Assembly (NCBI GenBank): GCA_910584995.1
Contig: CAJUDW010000002.1
Coordinates: forward strand, 97,209 to 161,208
Source of the DNA: an uncultured Oscillibacter sp.
GTDB taxonomy: Bacteria > Bacillota > Clostridia > Oscillospirales > Oscillospiraceae
Length of the DNA stretch: 64,000 nucleotides
Direction: 5' to 3'
Shown: piece by piece, positions 1-8,520 of the stretch
Position numbering within the stretch: the first letter of the stretch is position 1
Layout of the letters: each line of letters opens with the position of its first letter
Position numbers and translations under genes: made by a program
Notes under the pieces: model-generated
The model's database searches: none
The model's input: only the letters and a program-made list of their open reading frames with translations
Told to the model about the DNA's origin: nothing

Positions 1-354
1 GACCCCCGGGAATTCCAAAGCCCGGATCACGAGCGGGCGTATATTCTCCGTATGGCCGCCAACGCCTGTAAAGATCTGCTGAAAAGCCCCTGGCGGCAGC
101 GTACCTGCGGCCTGGAGGCCTGCGAGGAGACCGCCGCGCCAGAGGCGTCGGGCGGGGACGTGCTGGAGGCGGTGAACACCCTGCCGCCCCATTACCGGGC
201 CGTGATCTACCTCTTCTATTACGAGGGGTATCAGGCGGCGGAGATTGGGAAAATCCTGGGGGTTCCCACTGCCACCGTCCACACGCGGCTGGCCAGGGGA
301 CGGGAAAAACTGCGGACTTTATTGGGAGGTATGGATGATGGGCAGACAGTTTGA
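1..354 (+). CDS. ECF RNA polymerase sigma factor, 5'-truncated by window edge
   Basis: The frame is open from base 1, so the start lies outside the window; the visible part is 117 codons. It begins in the end of sigma region 2 (HERAYILRMAANACKDLL) and carries a clear region 4 helix-turn-helix (LPPHYRAVIYLFYYEGYQAA, then EIGKILGVPTATVHTRLARG). Such factors direct RNA polymerase to stress or envelope promoters, region 4 binding the -35 element. Its stop overlaps the start of the next gene, a DUF4179 membrane protein, so this is a sigma/anti-sigma pair with translational coupling. The regulon cannot be inferred. Confidence 0.9.
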   Translation, partial: DPREFQSPDHERAYILRMAANACKDLLKSPWRQRTCGLEACEETAAPEASGGDVLEAVNTLPPHYRAVIYLFYYEGYQAAEIGKILGVPTATVHTRLARGREKLRTLLGGMDDGQTV

Positions 355-1414
355 AAACGAATACCGGCAGGCCCTGGAGGGCCTGGCCTTTACGGATGAG
401 CAGAAGGCGTCCATTGCCGCCGGGGCGGCCCAGGCGGCCCGGCAGGAGACCCGGCGGACCCGCCGCCCTCTCGGGAAAATACTGGTGATTGCCGCATGCC
501 TGACGGCAGTGCTGGCGGTGGGAGCCAGCGCGGCAGGCGTGCTTCCCAACCCGGCGGAGGTGTTCGCCCCCCTCTTCGGCGGGACGGTGGCCCAGACGGA
601 AGTCATTGACAAAATCGGCCGTCCCATTGGGGCCAGCGACACGGATAAGGGCATCACCATCACCGCCGACGCCATTATGGGGGACGAGTACAATGCCGTT
701 GTCATCTATACCATCAGCCGGGACGACGGGGAGCGGTTTTTGCCGGAAGGTAAGACCCTGGAAGATATCAGTTTGAATATTGATGGCTATGGCGGCATTG
801 CTTGGGGCAAAGCGGGCGCTTCGGGCATGTGCTGGTTTGTGGATGAGGATCCGGAGGATTCTGCCGTTCAATATGTGGAGGCCATGAGTTCTACCGGCAA
901 GCCGATGGAACATGTTACTGCCACAGTGGACTTCAGGAATCTGACCTATTGGGATGGAGAAACAAACGAGATAGTGCCTCTATATAAAGGCCATTGGAAA
1001 TTCCGCTATGAGGTTGATTTTGAGGACTGTTCTGTCCGCCTGGGAAGTGGAGAGGGAAAGAGATTCTCCCAGGACGGGGTGGAATTTAACATTGACGAGA
1101 TCAGCGTGTCCCCTATTGCGGTTCGGGTAGCTTATACGGCGGATAAAGCGGCGGTGTGGGTCGGCAGTGATAATGGACATGTATCTGAAGAGGACGCCTG
1201 GGAATCCGACCGGCTTACGGGAAATGTGGAAATCCTGTTGACTAAAACCGACGGCACGGTAATTGATCTTACCGGCGCGGGCAGCAGCATTACCCCGGAT
1301 TATGACGCGGACATCTCCCACTGCACCAAGGGACAGGTACTGGATGAGATCATCCCCCTGGAGGAGATGGAATCCATCAGCGTGGGCGGCGTGGTGTTCC
1401 CCATCGGGGGATAA
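338..1414 (+). CDS. DUF4179 domain protein, probable membrane anti-sigma factor
   Basis: The protein has 358 residues: a cytoplasmic N-terminus of about 47 residues, one membrane helix (about 48-68, ILVIAACLTAVLAVGASAAG) and a large outer domain. This is the layout of DUF4179 proteins encoded next to ECF sigma factors, which are thought to hold the sigma factor at the membrane. I chose the ATG at 338 because GGGAGG at 324-329 lies at correct spacing; an ATG at 335 is the alternative. It overlaps the upstream sigma gene. No zinc-finger anti-sigma motif is seen, so the anti-sigma role is inferred from position and topology. A terminator follows. Confidence 0.8.
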   Translation: MGRQFENEYRQALEGLAFTDEQKASIAAGAAQAARQETRRTRRPLGKILVIAACLTAVLAVGASAAGVLPNPAEVFAPLFGGTVAQTEVIDKIGRPIGASDTDKGITITADAIMGDEYNAVVIYTISRDDGERFLPEGKTLEDISLNIDGYGGIAWGKAGASGMCWFVDEDPEDSAVQYVEAMSSTGKPMEHVTATVDFRNLTYWDGETNEIVPLYKGHWKFRYEVDFEDCSVRLGSGEGKRFSQDGVEFNIDEISVSPIAVRVAYTADKAAVWVGSDNGHVSEEDAWESDRLTGNVEILLTKTDGTVIDLTGAGSSITPDYDADISHCTKGQVLDEIIPLEEMESISVGGVVFPIGG

Positions 1415-1431
1415 CGTCCAAACAGAAAGGA

Positions 1432-1472
1432 GCCCGGAAGGGGGATTTCCCCTTCCGGGCCAATTGATTTTC
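1432..1472 (+). terminator. Rho-independent terminator after the DUF4179 gene
   Basis: A perfect 12-bp stem (GCCCGGAAGGGG at 1432-1443 with CCCCTTCCGGGC at 1449-1460) has a 5-nt loop and a T-rich tail. It separates this operon from the convergent anti-sigma gene. Confidence 0.8.
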
Positions 1473-1504
1473 TTCCGCCGGACAGTCCAGTTTGCGGAAA
1501 GCCG

Positions 1505-2653
1505 TCAGCTGTAGGAGCGGTGCAGCCTCAGGCACCGCCCGTCGGAATCTACGTTTGCGGCGGGCTTTCCAAACTCCCGGTTGGAAAAACTCTCCCTGGT
1601 GCTCTCTCCAAGGCAGAAGCCCAAATCATAATCCAGGATCTCAAACAGCCGCTGGAGATCGGCAGTGGAGGAAGCGTACTCTTTCACGCTGCTTTTGACC
1701 GGCCAGTCTGTGCCATTTGCCTGGTTGTAAAGGGCGGTCAGTTCCGGCAGACGGGCGTTGACCTCCTCCAGGGTAATTACGTGGTCATGGAGGTTGCCCT
1801 CCTTGTCGGTGTAGGTCCAGCCTACCTCACTCAGGTTGCCTACCAGGGCCAGGAAGAGGGGGCCCGTCTGGCAGGACATATTCAGGCAGATAAAACCGTC
1901 CGAATGGAAGGGGGGGATAAAATGCAGCGTCCAACGATAAGGTTCCCGGCTGGTGGACAGTTCCATGGTGTAGGACGCGAAGCTGGATTCCAGAGAGAAA
2001 GCATCCGCCAGCCGCCGCAGGGCAGGGGCATCCCCCACATAGGGGACACGGGCCTCGTATTGATTGGCCACGGCGGCGTCAATCAGGAGGCCGTCCTGAT
2101 AGACGATCCTGCCGCAGAGGGACACCTCCGACACCCCCTCCAGGGGGATGGTGATCCGGCCCCAGCCCTCCCGGTGAAAGGGGGAGGCCTCCACCCGCCG
2201 CCCGGTGACGGAAACGGAGCCCTCCGTGTTTTCTACATCCCACCCGAAGAAGGCCGCGGCAGACTCCACAGAGTCAATAATGAGATGCAGGGTGTTGTCT
2301 TCCTCCACATAAGTCCGCAGGGCAAAACTCTGGGGTTGGAGTGGTGTGCCGATGAGGAAGACCTTCACTGCCAGCCCTCCCACAATTACCGCCGCTGCGC
2401 AGAAGGCCGCCAGGGCTACCCGGAGGCAGTTCCGCCGCTTTACCTTCCTGAGATAGTCCACCTCCCTGTCCGCCACGTCCTCCGGTGAATTCCCAACGGG
2501 AAGAGGGTCTTTCAAATCGTCCCGTAGCGCCGCGCAGGCGGGGCAGCCCTCCAGATGGCGTTCCACCGCCTGGGCGGTTTCCGGGGAGACCAGATTATCC
2601 ACATACAGCGGCAGCAGATCCCGGACTACCGGGCAGGTCAGATCATGGTTCAT
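1505..2653 (-). CDS. Zinc-finger (zf-HC2) anti-sigma factor
   Basis: The protein has 382 residues. The N-terminus has the anti-sigma zinc-binding pattern: Cys7, then His33-x3-Cys37-x2-Cys40 (RHLEGCPAC). A single membrane helix follows at roughly residues 79-105 (LRVALAAFCAAAVIVGG), then a long extracytoplasmic domain. ZAS-type anti-sigma factors bind and inhibit the sigma factor encoded beside them and release it on an envelope signal. The ATG at 2653 is chosen for its GGAGGAAT ribosome binding site. The start lies inside the end of the upstream sigma gene (11-bp overlap), which supports coupled translation. Confidence 0.88.
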   Translation of the reverse strand: MNHDLTCPVVRDLLPLYVDNLVSPETAQAVERHLEGCPACAALRDDLKDPLPVGNSPEDVADREVDYLRKVKRRNCLRVALAAFCAAAVIVGGLAVKVFLIGTPLQPQSFALRTYVEEDNTLHLIIDSVESAAAFFGWDVENTEGSVSVTGRRVEASPFHREGWGRITIPLEGVSEVSLCGRIVYQDGLLIDAAVANQYEARVPYVGDAPALRRLADAFSLESSFASYTMELSTSREPYRWTLHFIPPFHSDGFICLNMSCQTGPLFLALVGNLSEVGWTYTDKEGNLHDHVITLEEVNARLPELTALYNQANGTDWPVKSSVKEYASSTADLQRLFEILDYDLGFCLGESTRESFSNREFGKPAANVDSDGRCLRLHRSYS

Positions 2654-3125
2654 CACAAATTCCTCCTTCTCGCAAATGCTCTTTGGCACGGTAAAAGGTT
2701 ACTCTGGCCCAGACTTCCGTCCGGCCGCACACATCCCCAATCTCCCGGAAGCTGAGGCCGCCGAAGGCCCGGAGATACATCACCTCCCGGGCGTCCTGGG
2801 AGAGGCTGTGGATTTGCCGAAGGAGATCCATCCGGCCCTCCTTCTCCAAAAGGCTCTCCTCCGCAGAGGAGGAGGGAATCTCCGGCAGATCCTCCGGGAC
2901 CTCCCTGCCCGCTTTGCGCAGGTGCTGGTACAGGAGGTGCTTTGCGATTTGGCACAGCCACACGGAGATTTTGCAGCTGCCGTTGAAGCTGCCGATGGAG
3001 CGGACGGCCTGGTAAAAGGTCTCCTGGGTCAGATCCTCCGAAAGGGCCGGGTCATGGGACTGGGCCAGCAGGAAATGGTATACGGTCCGGGCGTGCTGCC
3101 GGTAAATGGCGTCCATATCCTCCAT
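2643..3125 (-). CDS. ECF RNA polymerase sigma factor
   Basis: This is a complete 160-residue ECF sigma factor. Region 2 contains the -10 recognition helix (DLTQETFYQAVRSI). Region 4 has the helix-turn-helix (GLSFREIGDVCGRTEVWARV). The start at 3125 follows AAAGGAGG. Its stop overlaps the anti-sigma gene downstream, so the pair forms one operon. It belongs to a different pair from the sigma factor at the window's left edge; their sequences differ clearly. The signal it senses cannot be read from the sequence. Confidence 0.9.
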   Translation of the reverse strand: MEDMDAIYRQHARTVYHFLLAQSHDPALSEDLTQETFYQAVRSIGSFNGSCKISVWLCQIAKHLLYQHLRKAGREVPEDLPEIPSSSAEESLLEKEGRMDLLRQIHSLSQDAREVMYLRAFGGLSFREIGDVCGRTEVWARVTFYRAKEHLREGGICDEP

Positions 3126-3193
3126 AACGCCGCCTCCTTTCAGGTGGTTTCCCCTATATATCCGTTTTACAGGCCAAACGTTACAAGAGGGAG

Positions 3194-3229
3194 AAAAAAA
3201 TTTGACGGGAAATCCCGCCAAATTTTTTT
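3194..3229 (-). terminator. Terminator after mtnA
   Basis: An inverted repeat (AAATTTGGCGGGA / TCCCGTCAAATTT read on the minus strand) is followed by T7. It lies just past the mtnA stop, and the symmetric A and T runs could make it work in both directions. Confidence 0.7.
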
Positions 3230-3244
3230 CGCAGATAGGAAAAT

Positions 3245-4300
3245 TCATCCCTCCCGGCGGAAGAGCGCCGCCAGGCTCTCGGTATATGGCGGGCGGCAGA
3301 TGCCCTTTTCCGTGACAATGGCGGTGATGAGGCTGTGATCCGTCACATCAAAGGCGGGGTTCCAGCACTTCACCCCTTCCGGGGCCATGGGCTTCTTGTA
3401 CCAGAGGGAGCGGATTTCGGTGGGATCCCGCAGTTCGATGGGGATCTCCCCGCCGCTGGGGCAGGCCATATCGACGGTGGAGGTAGGGCCCAGCACGTAG
3501 AAGGGTATGCCGTAGTATTTCGCCAGGACAGCCACGCCGGAGGTGCCGATTTTATTGGCGGCGTCGCCATTGGCGGCTACCCGGTCGCAGCCCACGAAGC
3601 AGGCCTGGATCCAGCCGTTTTTCATGGCCATGGAGGCCATGTTATCGCAGATGAGCGTTACATCCACGCCTGCCTTGCAGAGTTCGTAGCTGGTGAGCCG
3701 TGCCCCCTGTAAAAGGGGCCGGGTCTCGTCGGCGTAGACATGGAAAGACATGCCCCGCTCCGTTCCCAGCAGGATGGGGCCCAGGGCGGTGCCGTACCGG
3801 GAGGTGGCAAGAGGCCCGGCATTGCAGTGGGTGAGGATACCGTCGCCGTCCCGGATCAGGGAGAGGCCGTATTCCGAGATGGCGGCGCACTTGGCAATGT
3901 CGTCCCGGTGGATAAACGCCGCCTGCTCGTAAAGGGCCTCCAGCAGGGCCGCCCGGCCCTCCCCTGCCCTGGCGACGGCGGTTTTCAGCATTAAATCCAC
4001 CGCCCAGGCCAGATTCACCGCCGTAGGGCGGGCGCTTTTCAGGCTGTCGCCGTACTGCCGGAGACAGGGAAGGAAATCTTCCGTCTCCGGGATGGAACGG
4101 GCCAGGATGTATAGCCCGTAGGCGGCGAAAATACCGATAGCGGGCGCGCCCCGGATCCGCAGGGAACGGATGGCTTCCAGCATTTCCGCCTCCGTCCTGC
4201 AGGCGATTTCCCGCTCCTCATTGGGCAGGAGGGTCTGGTCGATGATAAAGAGTTCCCCCGCCTCTTTGTCCAGGCGGATATTGGGCTGCACCGTATCCAT
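3245..4300 (-). CDS. mtnA: S-methyl-5-thioribose-1-phosphate isomerase
   Basis: The 351-residue protein converts 5-methylthioribose-1-phosphate to methylthioribulose-1-phosphate in methionine salvage. Family motifs are present: RGAPAIG near residue 50, the catalytic Cys159 in THCNAG and Asp239 in GCDRVAANGDAANKIGT. Length is normal for MtnA. It lies 3 bp after a nitroreductase gene on the same strand and shares its promoter. No other methionine-salvage gene (mtnK, mtnB, mtnD) is in the window. Related ribose-1,5-bisphosphate isomerases share the fold, but the motif set and length favour MtnA. Confidence 0.93.
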   Translation of the reverse strand: MDTVQPNIRLDKEAGELFIIDQTLLPNEEREIACRTEAEMLEAIRSLRIRGAPAIGIFAAYGLYILARSIPETEDFLPCLRQYGDSLKSARPTAVNLAWAVDLMLKTAVARAGEGRAALLEALYEQAAFIHRDDIAKCAAISEYGLSLIRDGDGILTHCNAGPLATSRYGTALGPILLGTERGMSFHVYADETRPLLQGARLTSYELCKAGVDVTLICDNMASMAMKNGWIQACFVGCDRVAANGDAANKIGTSGVAVLAKYYGIPFYVLGPTSTVDMACPSGGEIPIELRDPTEIRSLWYKKPMAPEGVKCWNPAFDVTDHSLITAIVTEKGICRPPYTESLAALFRREG

Positions 4301-4303
4301 GGC

Positions 4304-4831
4304 TTACACCCGGACGATGTAGCCCGCCTTCCGGGGCTTGGGTTCGGGGGCGGGGCCATCGGCGTAGCCCAGGATGCAGGTGCCTACGCCCCGGAGGGTT
4401 TCCGGAAGGCCCCATTTTTGCAGCAGGGCCTTCCCCTCCGGACGGTCAAAGGTCTCCATGGTGCGGTTGATCCAGCAGGAGCCCACGCCCAGAGAGGCCG
4501 CGGCGTTCATCAGGTTCCCCATCACCAGGGAGCCGTCCTGAAGCCAGTTGGGGTTACCGCTGTCCGCCAGTACCACCACGGCGGTAGGCGCGCCGTAGAA
4601 GGGATCCGTGCCGGGCTTGCCCATGATCTCGGCGTTCAGCTGGGAGAGGTAGGCAATGGTCTCCGGATCCCGTACAACAGCCATCACCGGGGACTGCTTG
4701 CCCATGCCGGTAGGGGCCCAGGTGCCGGCCTCCAGAATGGCGTCCAGTTCCGCGTCGGTGATGGGTTCCCGCTGGTATTTGCGAATACTCCGGCGATCCC
4801 GGAGGACTTTCAGGGTTTCGTTTTCAATCAT
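4304..4831 (-). CDS. Nitroreductase family FMN oxidoreductase
   Basis: The 175-residue protein starts with the family's FMN-phosphate-binding stretch (RRSIRKYQREPI) and continues with WAPTGMGKQSP and the C-terminal GYADG motif. These enzymes use FMN and NAD(P)H to reduce nitro groups, quinones or other small molecules; the substrate is unknown. I chose the ATG at 4831 because AAAGGA precedes it. It is the first gene of a two-gene operon with mtnA (3-bp gap). Confidence 0.88.
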   Translation of the reverse strand: MIENETLKVLRDRRSIRKYQREPITDAELDAILEAGTWAPTGMGKQSPVMAVVRDPETIAYLSQLNAEIMGKPGTDPFYGAPTAVVVLADSGNPNWLQDGSLVMGNLMNAAASLGVGSCWINRTMETFDRPEGKALLQKWGLPETLRGVGTCILGYADGPAPEPKPRKAGYIVRV

Positions 4832-5016
4832 AGCGTTTGTTCCTTTCCCGGAGATCCGGCCCTGCCGGATCAATTCCTGTGTGTCCCAGAGGCTGCTGCG
4901 GTTTTTGGGCCCTGTTTGATCAATGGCGGGAAGAGGCCCGTCGGCTGGGTATTCTGGTTTTCCAAACGAGGACTAAGCTATTGTACCACCTTTTTCCGAA
5001 AAGAAAAAGGGAAATG

Positions 5017-5047
5017 AAAAAAGGACATCCCTTTTGGATGTCCTTTC
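5017..5047 (-). terminator. Terminator after rpsT
   Basis: The stem AAGGACATCC / GGATGTCCTT with a 5-nt loop is followed by a T run on the minus strand. It lies 20 bp past the rpsT stop. Confidence 0.8.
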
Positions 5048-5065
5048 TGTCAAACCCATCAATGA

Positions 5066-5329
5066 TCAGCCCAGCTGGTTCAGTTTCAAGGTCATGGCGC
5101 TCTTGCGGTGCGCGGCCGTGTTCTTATGGAGCACACCCTTGCTGACCGCCTGATCGACTTTCTTCACGGCAACCTTGTACGCGCCATCGGCCTCGGTGCG
5201 ATTGCCTTCTGCGGCAGCGACCTCGAACTTCTTAATGGCGGTCTTCAGATCGGACTTCGCAGCCTTGTTGCGGGCATTTCTCACCTTCCCGATCAGCGCG
5301 CGTTTCTTGGCGGACTTGATATTCGGCAA
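5066..5329 (-). CDS. rpsT: 30S ribosomal protein S20
   Basis: The 87-residue basic protein begins PNIKSAKKRALIGKVRNARN, the S20 N-terminus, and ends in AHRKSAMTLKLNQLG. S20 binds 16S rRNA early in small-subunit assembly. The best start is the TTG at 5327-5329, because GGGAGG lies 7 bases upstream and the family's start aligns there; no ATG gives the proper N-terminus. It is transcribed alone, with its own terminator, divergently from gpr. Confidence 0.96.
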   Translation of the reverse strand: MPNIKSAKKRALIGKVRNARNKAAKSDLKTAIKKFEVAAAEGNRTEADGAYKVAVKKVDQAVSKGVLHKNTAAHRKSAMTLKLNQLG

Positions 5330-5524
5330 ACCAAACACCTCCCTTTGGCAAAACTTAAATTGGCAGGACAAGATTTCCCACCGTGCAGAATGATATTTTA
5401 GCAGGGAATCCATAAAAAAGCAAGTCTTTTTTTCGGATTTTCTCGTCTTTTTTGCATATTGTATCCCGGAACGCAAAATCTAGGGCTGGAACTACAAGAT
5501 TTTGTGTGCGGAGGCAGCCAATAT

Positions 5525-6421
5525 ATGTATATCAAGCGGACGGATCTGGCCCTGGAGGCCCGGGAACTGTGGCAGGAGTCGGCCCAGCGGACCACCCGGC
5601 TTTCCGGCGTGAAGGCCACCAAAACAAAACAGGAGGGGTATCCCGTCACCCGGGTGGACATCCTGGACAACAGGGGGGAAGAAGCCCTTGGCAAGCCCCA
5701 GGGCAGCTACCTGACGATTGATTTGACCTCCTTCTGGCAGCGGAAGACGGACTTTTTTGAACGGGCCGTCCGGGCCGTGGGTTCCCAGCTGAAGGGGCTG
5801 CTGCCTGCGGAGGGGCCGGTCCTTATCATCGGCCTGGGCAATGCCGCCATGACGCCGGACGCCGTGGGCCCCCTGGCAGCGGACAGCGTCCTCATCACCC
5901 GCCACCTCATTGCCGCCATGCCCCGGCACTTCGCCGGGTTCCGGCCTGTGGCGGTATTCCGGACGGGTGTGCTGGGCACCACCGGTGTGGAATCCGCCGA
6001 GGCGGTGCGGGGTCTGGCGGAGGAGATCAAGCCCGCCCTGGTCATTGCCATCGACGCCCTGGCTTCCCGCCGGGTAGGGCGGGTCTGTACCACTATCCAG
6101 CTTTCCGATACCGGCATCATCCCCGGCTCCGGCGTAGGGAACCACCGGGCGGCCCTGAACCGAGAGACCCTGGGGGTGCCGGTGTTCGCCATCGGCGTGC
6201 CTACCGTGGTGGACGCTGCCACTTTGGCAGCGGATCTGCTGGAGGAGTCCGGCGTGGAAAACGTCCGGCCGGAGTCCCTCCAGAAGGAGGGGCAGGGGCT
6301 GATGGTCACGCCCCGGGACATCGACCAGCAGGTGCGGGATCTCTCCAAGGTCATCGGCTACGGCATCAACTGGGCCCTTCAGGATCTGGAGATCGAGGAG
6401 ATCAATGCCCTGCTCTCCTGA
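5525..6421 (+). CDS. gpr: Germination protease GPR
   Basis: The 298-residue protein is the A25-family peptidase that degrades small acid-soluble spore proteins when spores germinate. RTDLALEA at residues 5-12 matches the family's N-terminal processing region, and the body has the conserved GLGNAAMTPDAVGPLAAD and IAIDALASRRV stretches. The ATG at 5525 follows GCGGAGG. The enzyme is made as an inactive precursor in the forespore and activated by self-cleavage. A weak sigma-G-like promoter (GCATA near 5453) may lie upstream. The gene is strong evidence that the organism forms spores. Confidence 0.95.
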   Translation: MYIKRTDLALEARELWQESAQRTTRLSGVKATKTKQEGYPVTRVDILDNRGEEALGKPQGSYLTIDLTSFWQRKTDFFERAVRAVGSQLKGLLPAEGPVLIIGLGNAAMTPDAVGPLAADSVLITRHLIAAMPRHFAGFRPVAVFRTGVLGTTGVESAEAVRGLAEEIKPALVIAIDALASRRVGRVCTTIQLSDTGIIPGSGVGNHRAALNRETLGVPVFAIGVPTVVDAATLAADLLEESGVENVRPESLQKEGQGLMVTPRDIDQQVRDLSKVIGYGINWALQDLEIEEINALLS

Positions 6422-6430
6422 AAAAGCTGC

Positions 6431-8299
6431 TTATGGGGCGGAATATACCTTTCTGCCCTCGCTCCATACCGCCCGGATTGCCCCCTTCTGCCGCCGGTAA
6501 AGGCAGCGCTCCAGCCGTTCCTGGGGCGTCCGGGCCCGGGGAAGCGCCTCATCTGCCAGGACCACGGCGTGGAGGGCGTTCCCCGGGGCAAAGCCCGGCT
6601 GCTCCCCGAAAAAGGCCGCCCCGGCGGAAGTGCCCAGATACCAGGCCTCCGGCACAGTCAGGAAATCTGTCTGCCATTGATCCAGCACCCGCCGGGCTTT
6701 GGAGGCCCGGATAGCGGCAGCCATCACATCCAGCATAGGAAGGCGGTCGCCTCCGGCAATATCGCTTCCTAAAGCCACCTTGACCCCTTCCCGCAGCATG
6801 GAGCGCACCGGCGCCACGCCGGAACAGAGGTTCTGATTGGAATCCGGGCAATGGACGGCAGTGACTCCGGCCTCCGCCATGGCCCGCCGCTCTGCCTCAT
6901 CGCTCCAGACGCAGTGGGCCATCAGAGTCCGGCTGTTCCACAGGCCGAATTTGGCGTAGGTCTGCCAATACTGCCTACAATCCGGATGGAGTTCAGCCAC
7001 CCACTTCAGTTCCCCGGTGTTCTCCGACAGGTGGGACTGGATGGGCAGGTTCCTCTCCGCTGCTGTCCGCCCCAAAAAGGCCATCAGCCCATCGGTGCAG
7101 GAGGGGGTGAACCGGGGGGTAAGGATAGGCTTGATGTGGGGAAAGCCCTGGCATTCCTCCAGCCAGCAGAGGGTCTCCCGGAGGGACTCCTCCGTTGTCT
7201 CCTGAAGATCCGTTCCGCCGTTGCGGTCCATATTCACCTTGCCCACATAGCCGGTGACCCCGGCCTTTTCCAACTCCTCCATTAGAACCAGCGTGGCCTC
7301 CCGGTGGAGGGAGGAGAACATGCAGACCCGGGTAGTGCCGTTTTCCACCAGTTCACGGGCCAGCTGCCGGTAGATCCTCCTGGCGTAAGCTGGATCGGAG
7401 AACCGGCTCTCTGTAGGAAAGGCGTAAGTGTCCAGCCAGTTCAGAAGGGGCAGATCCATCCCCATGCCCAGCATGGGGTACTGGGGGGCGTGCAGGTGCA
7501 TATCGCAGAAGGACTGGACAATCAGCGCCTGTCCAAAGTCCTCCACGGGGGCCCCGGCGTACCGTTCCGGCAGGGTTTGGAATACCCCCGTAACCCGGCC
7601 GTCCTCCGCCGCCAGATATCCGTTCTCCGTGATTTCCAGCCCTTGGGGCAGGGCGGAGACAACGGTGCCCTTTAAAATCACAGCTGTCATGGCAATCTCC
7701 TTTTTTCCTTCTTGTTCGGCCTCTTTGCAGGCAGCATACCGGCGGGACGCCTCAGCCTCCGCCAGCCGTGTATATTTTGTCACGAATCCCGTCTTTCCCG
7801 CCGTATATCTGTCCCGGTTATGCCCGCAGGTTTTCCACAGGGACAATTTGAGGCGTTCATACGCTTTTGCAGCCTCGGGATGGGCGCGCAGGTAATCCCG
7901 GAAGCGGATCTCGCCGCAGTCCCCCGGCAAGCGCAGATGAAGATGGAACACCCGCTCCTCCAGCCCCGCTTCGGTGTACCCTTTGTTGAGGGAGATCCGC
8001 TCTCCCGTATCCGACATGCAAATCCAGCCGCCTGCCACCAGTCGTTCCCCTGCGGCCCGCAGGGCGTCCGGCGCGGGGGCCTCCAGCAGGATGTCTATAA
8101 CCGGTTTTGCCCATATACCCGGTATCGCGGTGCTGCCGATATGGTGGATCCGCAGCCCCTGCCCGCCGGGCAAAAGCTTTCGCAGGGCGTCCGCCTCCTC
8201 CGCATACCATTCTGCCCAGCAATCCTGATGCGCTGTCAAATTAATGGGGAACAGCGCCCATAATTCCTCCAGGCTCATTTCCGAAAGCTTTTTACCCAT
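6431..8299 (-). CDS. GrpB/UPF0157 domain fused in frame to guanine deaminase
   Basis: One uninterrupted frame of 622 codons encodes two proteins that are normally separate. Residues 1 to about 195 are a GrpB (UPF0157) nucleotidyltransferase-fold domain (SLEELWALFPI, HHIGSTAIPGIWAKPVIDIL, EIRFRDYLRAHP). Residues 204-622 are a full guanine deaminase of the amidohydrolase family: CDMHLHAP metal site, LNWLDTYAFPTE, TPRFTPSC, QSHLSEN, AHCVW and GSDIAGG. Guanine deaminase makes xanthine from guanine. There is no stop between them, but the second half has its own strong ribosome binding site and ATG at 7690, so both a fusion and a free deaminase may be made. The start at 8299 (MGKKLSEMS) is preferred over 8278. 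Confidence 0.85.
   Translation of the reverse strand: MGKKLSEMSLEELWALFPINLTAHQDCWAEWYAEEADALRKLLPGGQGLRIHHIGSTAIPGIWAKPVIDILLEAPAPDALRAAGERLVAGGWICMSDTGERISLNKGYTEAGLEERVFHLHLRLPGDCGEIRFRDYLRAHPEAAKAYERLKLSLWKTCGHNRDRYTAGKTGFVTKYTRLAEAEASRRYAACKEAEQEGKKEIAMTAVILKGTVVSALPQGLEITENGYLAAEDGRVTGVFQTLPERYAGAPVEDFGQALIVQSFCDMHLHAPQYPMLGMGMDLPLLNWLDTYAFPTESRFSDPAYARRIYRQLARELVENGTTRVCMFSSLHREATLVLMEELEKAGVTGYVGKVNMDRNGGTDLQETTEESLRETLCWLEECQGFPHIKPILTPRFTPSCTDGLMAFLGRTAAERNLPIQSHLSENTGELKWVAELHPDCRQYWQTYAKFGLWNSRTLMAHCVWSDEAERRAMAEAGVTAVHCPDSNQNLCSGVAPVRSMLREGVKVALGSDIAGGDRLPMLDVMAAAIRASKARRVLDQWQTDFLTVPEAWYLGTSAGAAFFGEQPGFAPGNALHAVVLADEALPRARTPQERLERCLYRRQKGAIRAVWSEGRKVYSAP
7688..7706 (-). promoter_or_regulatory. 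Internal ribosome binding site and ATG of the guanine deaminase half
   Basis: Read on the minus strand, AAAAAAGGAG lies 6 bases before an ATG that gives MTAVILKGTVVSALPQG, the normal N-terminus of a free-standing guanine deaminase (419 residues to the stop at 6431). Confidence 0.7.
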
Positions 8300-8402
8300 C
8301 TCCGCACCATCCTTGCAGCGCCGGGGCCGCATCTCCGGCTTATATCCACGCTTTCCGTGCCGGCAGGTGCCGACCTGCCTTGAAAAACGCAGTTTTTTAT
8401 TA

Positions 8403-8449
8403 AATGATATGGCCAATATCATTATAAAATCCGCCGGAAGGAAAGTCAA
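8403..8449 (-). promoter_or_regulatory. Sigma-A promoter with overlapping palindromic operator for the GrpB-deaminase gene
   Basis: On the minus strand TTGACT (8444-8449) and TATAAT (8421-8426) are separated by exactly 17 bases. The palindrome AATGATAT-GGCCA-ATATCATT (8403-8423) covers the -10 edge and the expected start of transcription, which is where a repressor would act. Its regulator is unknown. Confidence 0.75.
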
Positions 8450-8474
8450 GGCGGCTTGCATCTCCCGAAAAAAT

Positions 8475-8507
8475 CCGGTACAATGGGGCTATCCCACATT
8501 GTACCGG
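8475..8507 (+). promoter_or_regulatory. Hairpin ahead of xth abutting its ribosome binding site
   Basis: An 11-bp inverted repeat (CCGGTACAATG / CATTGTACCGG) with an inner GGG/CCC extension ends exactly where the GGAGG of xth begins (8506-8510). In the mRNA it could limit access to the ribosome binding site; in DNA it could be an operator. Confidence 0.5.
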
Positions 8508-8520
8508 AGGAAATACGCTT

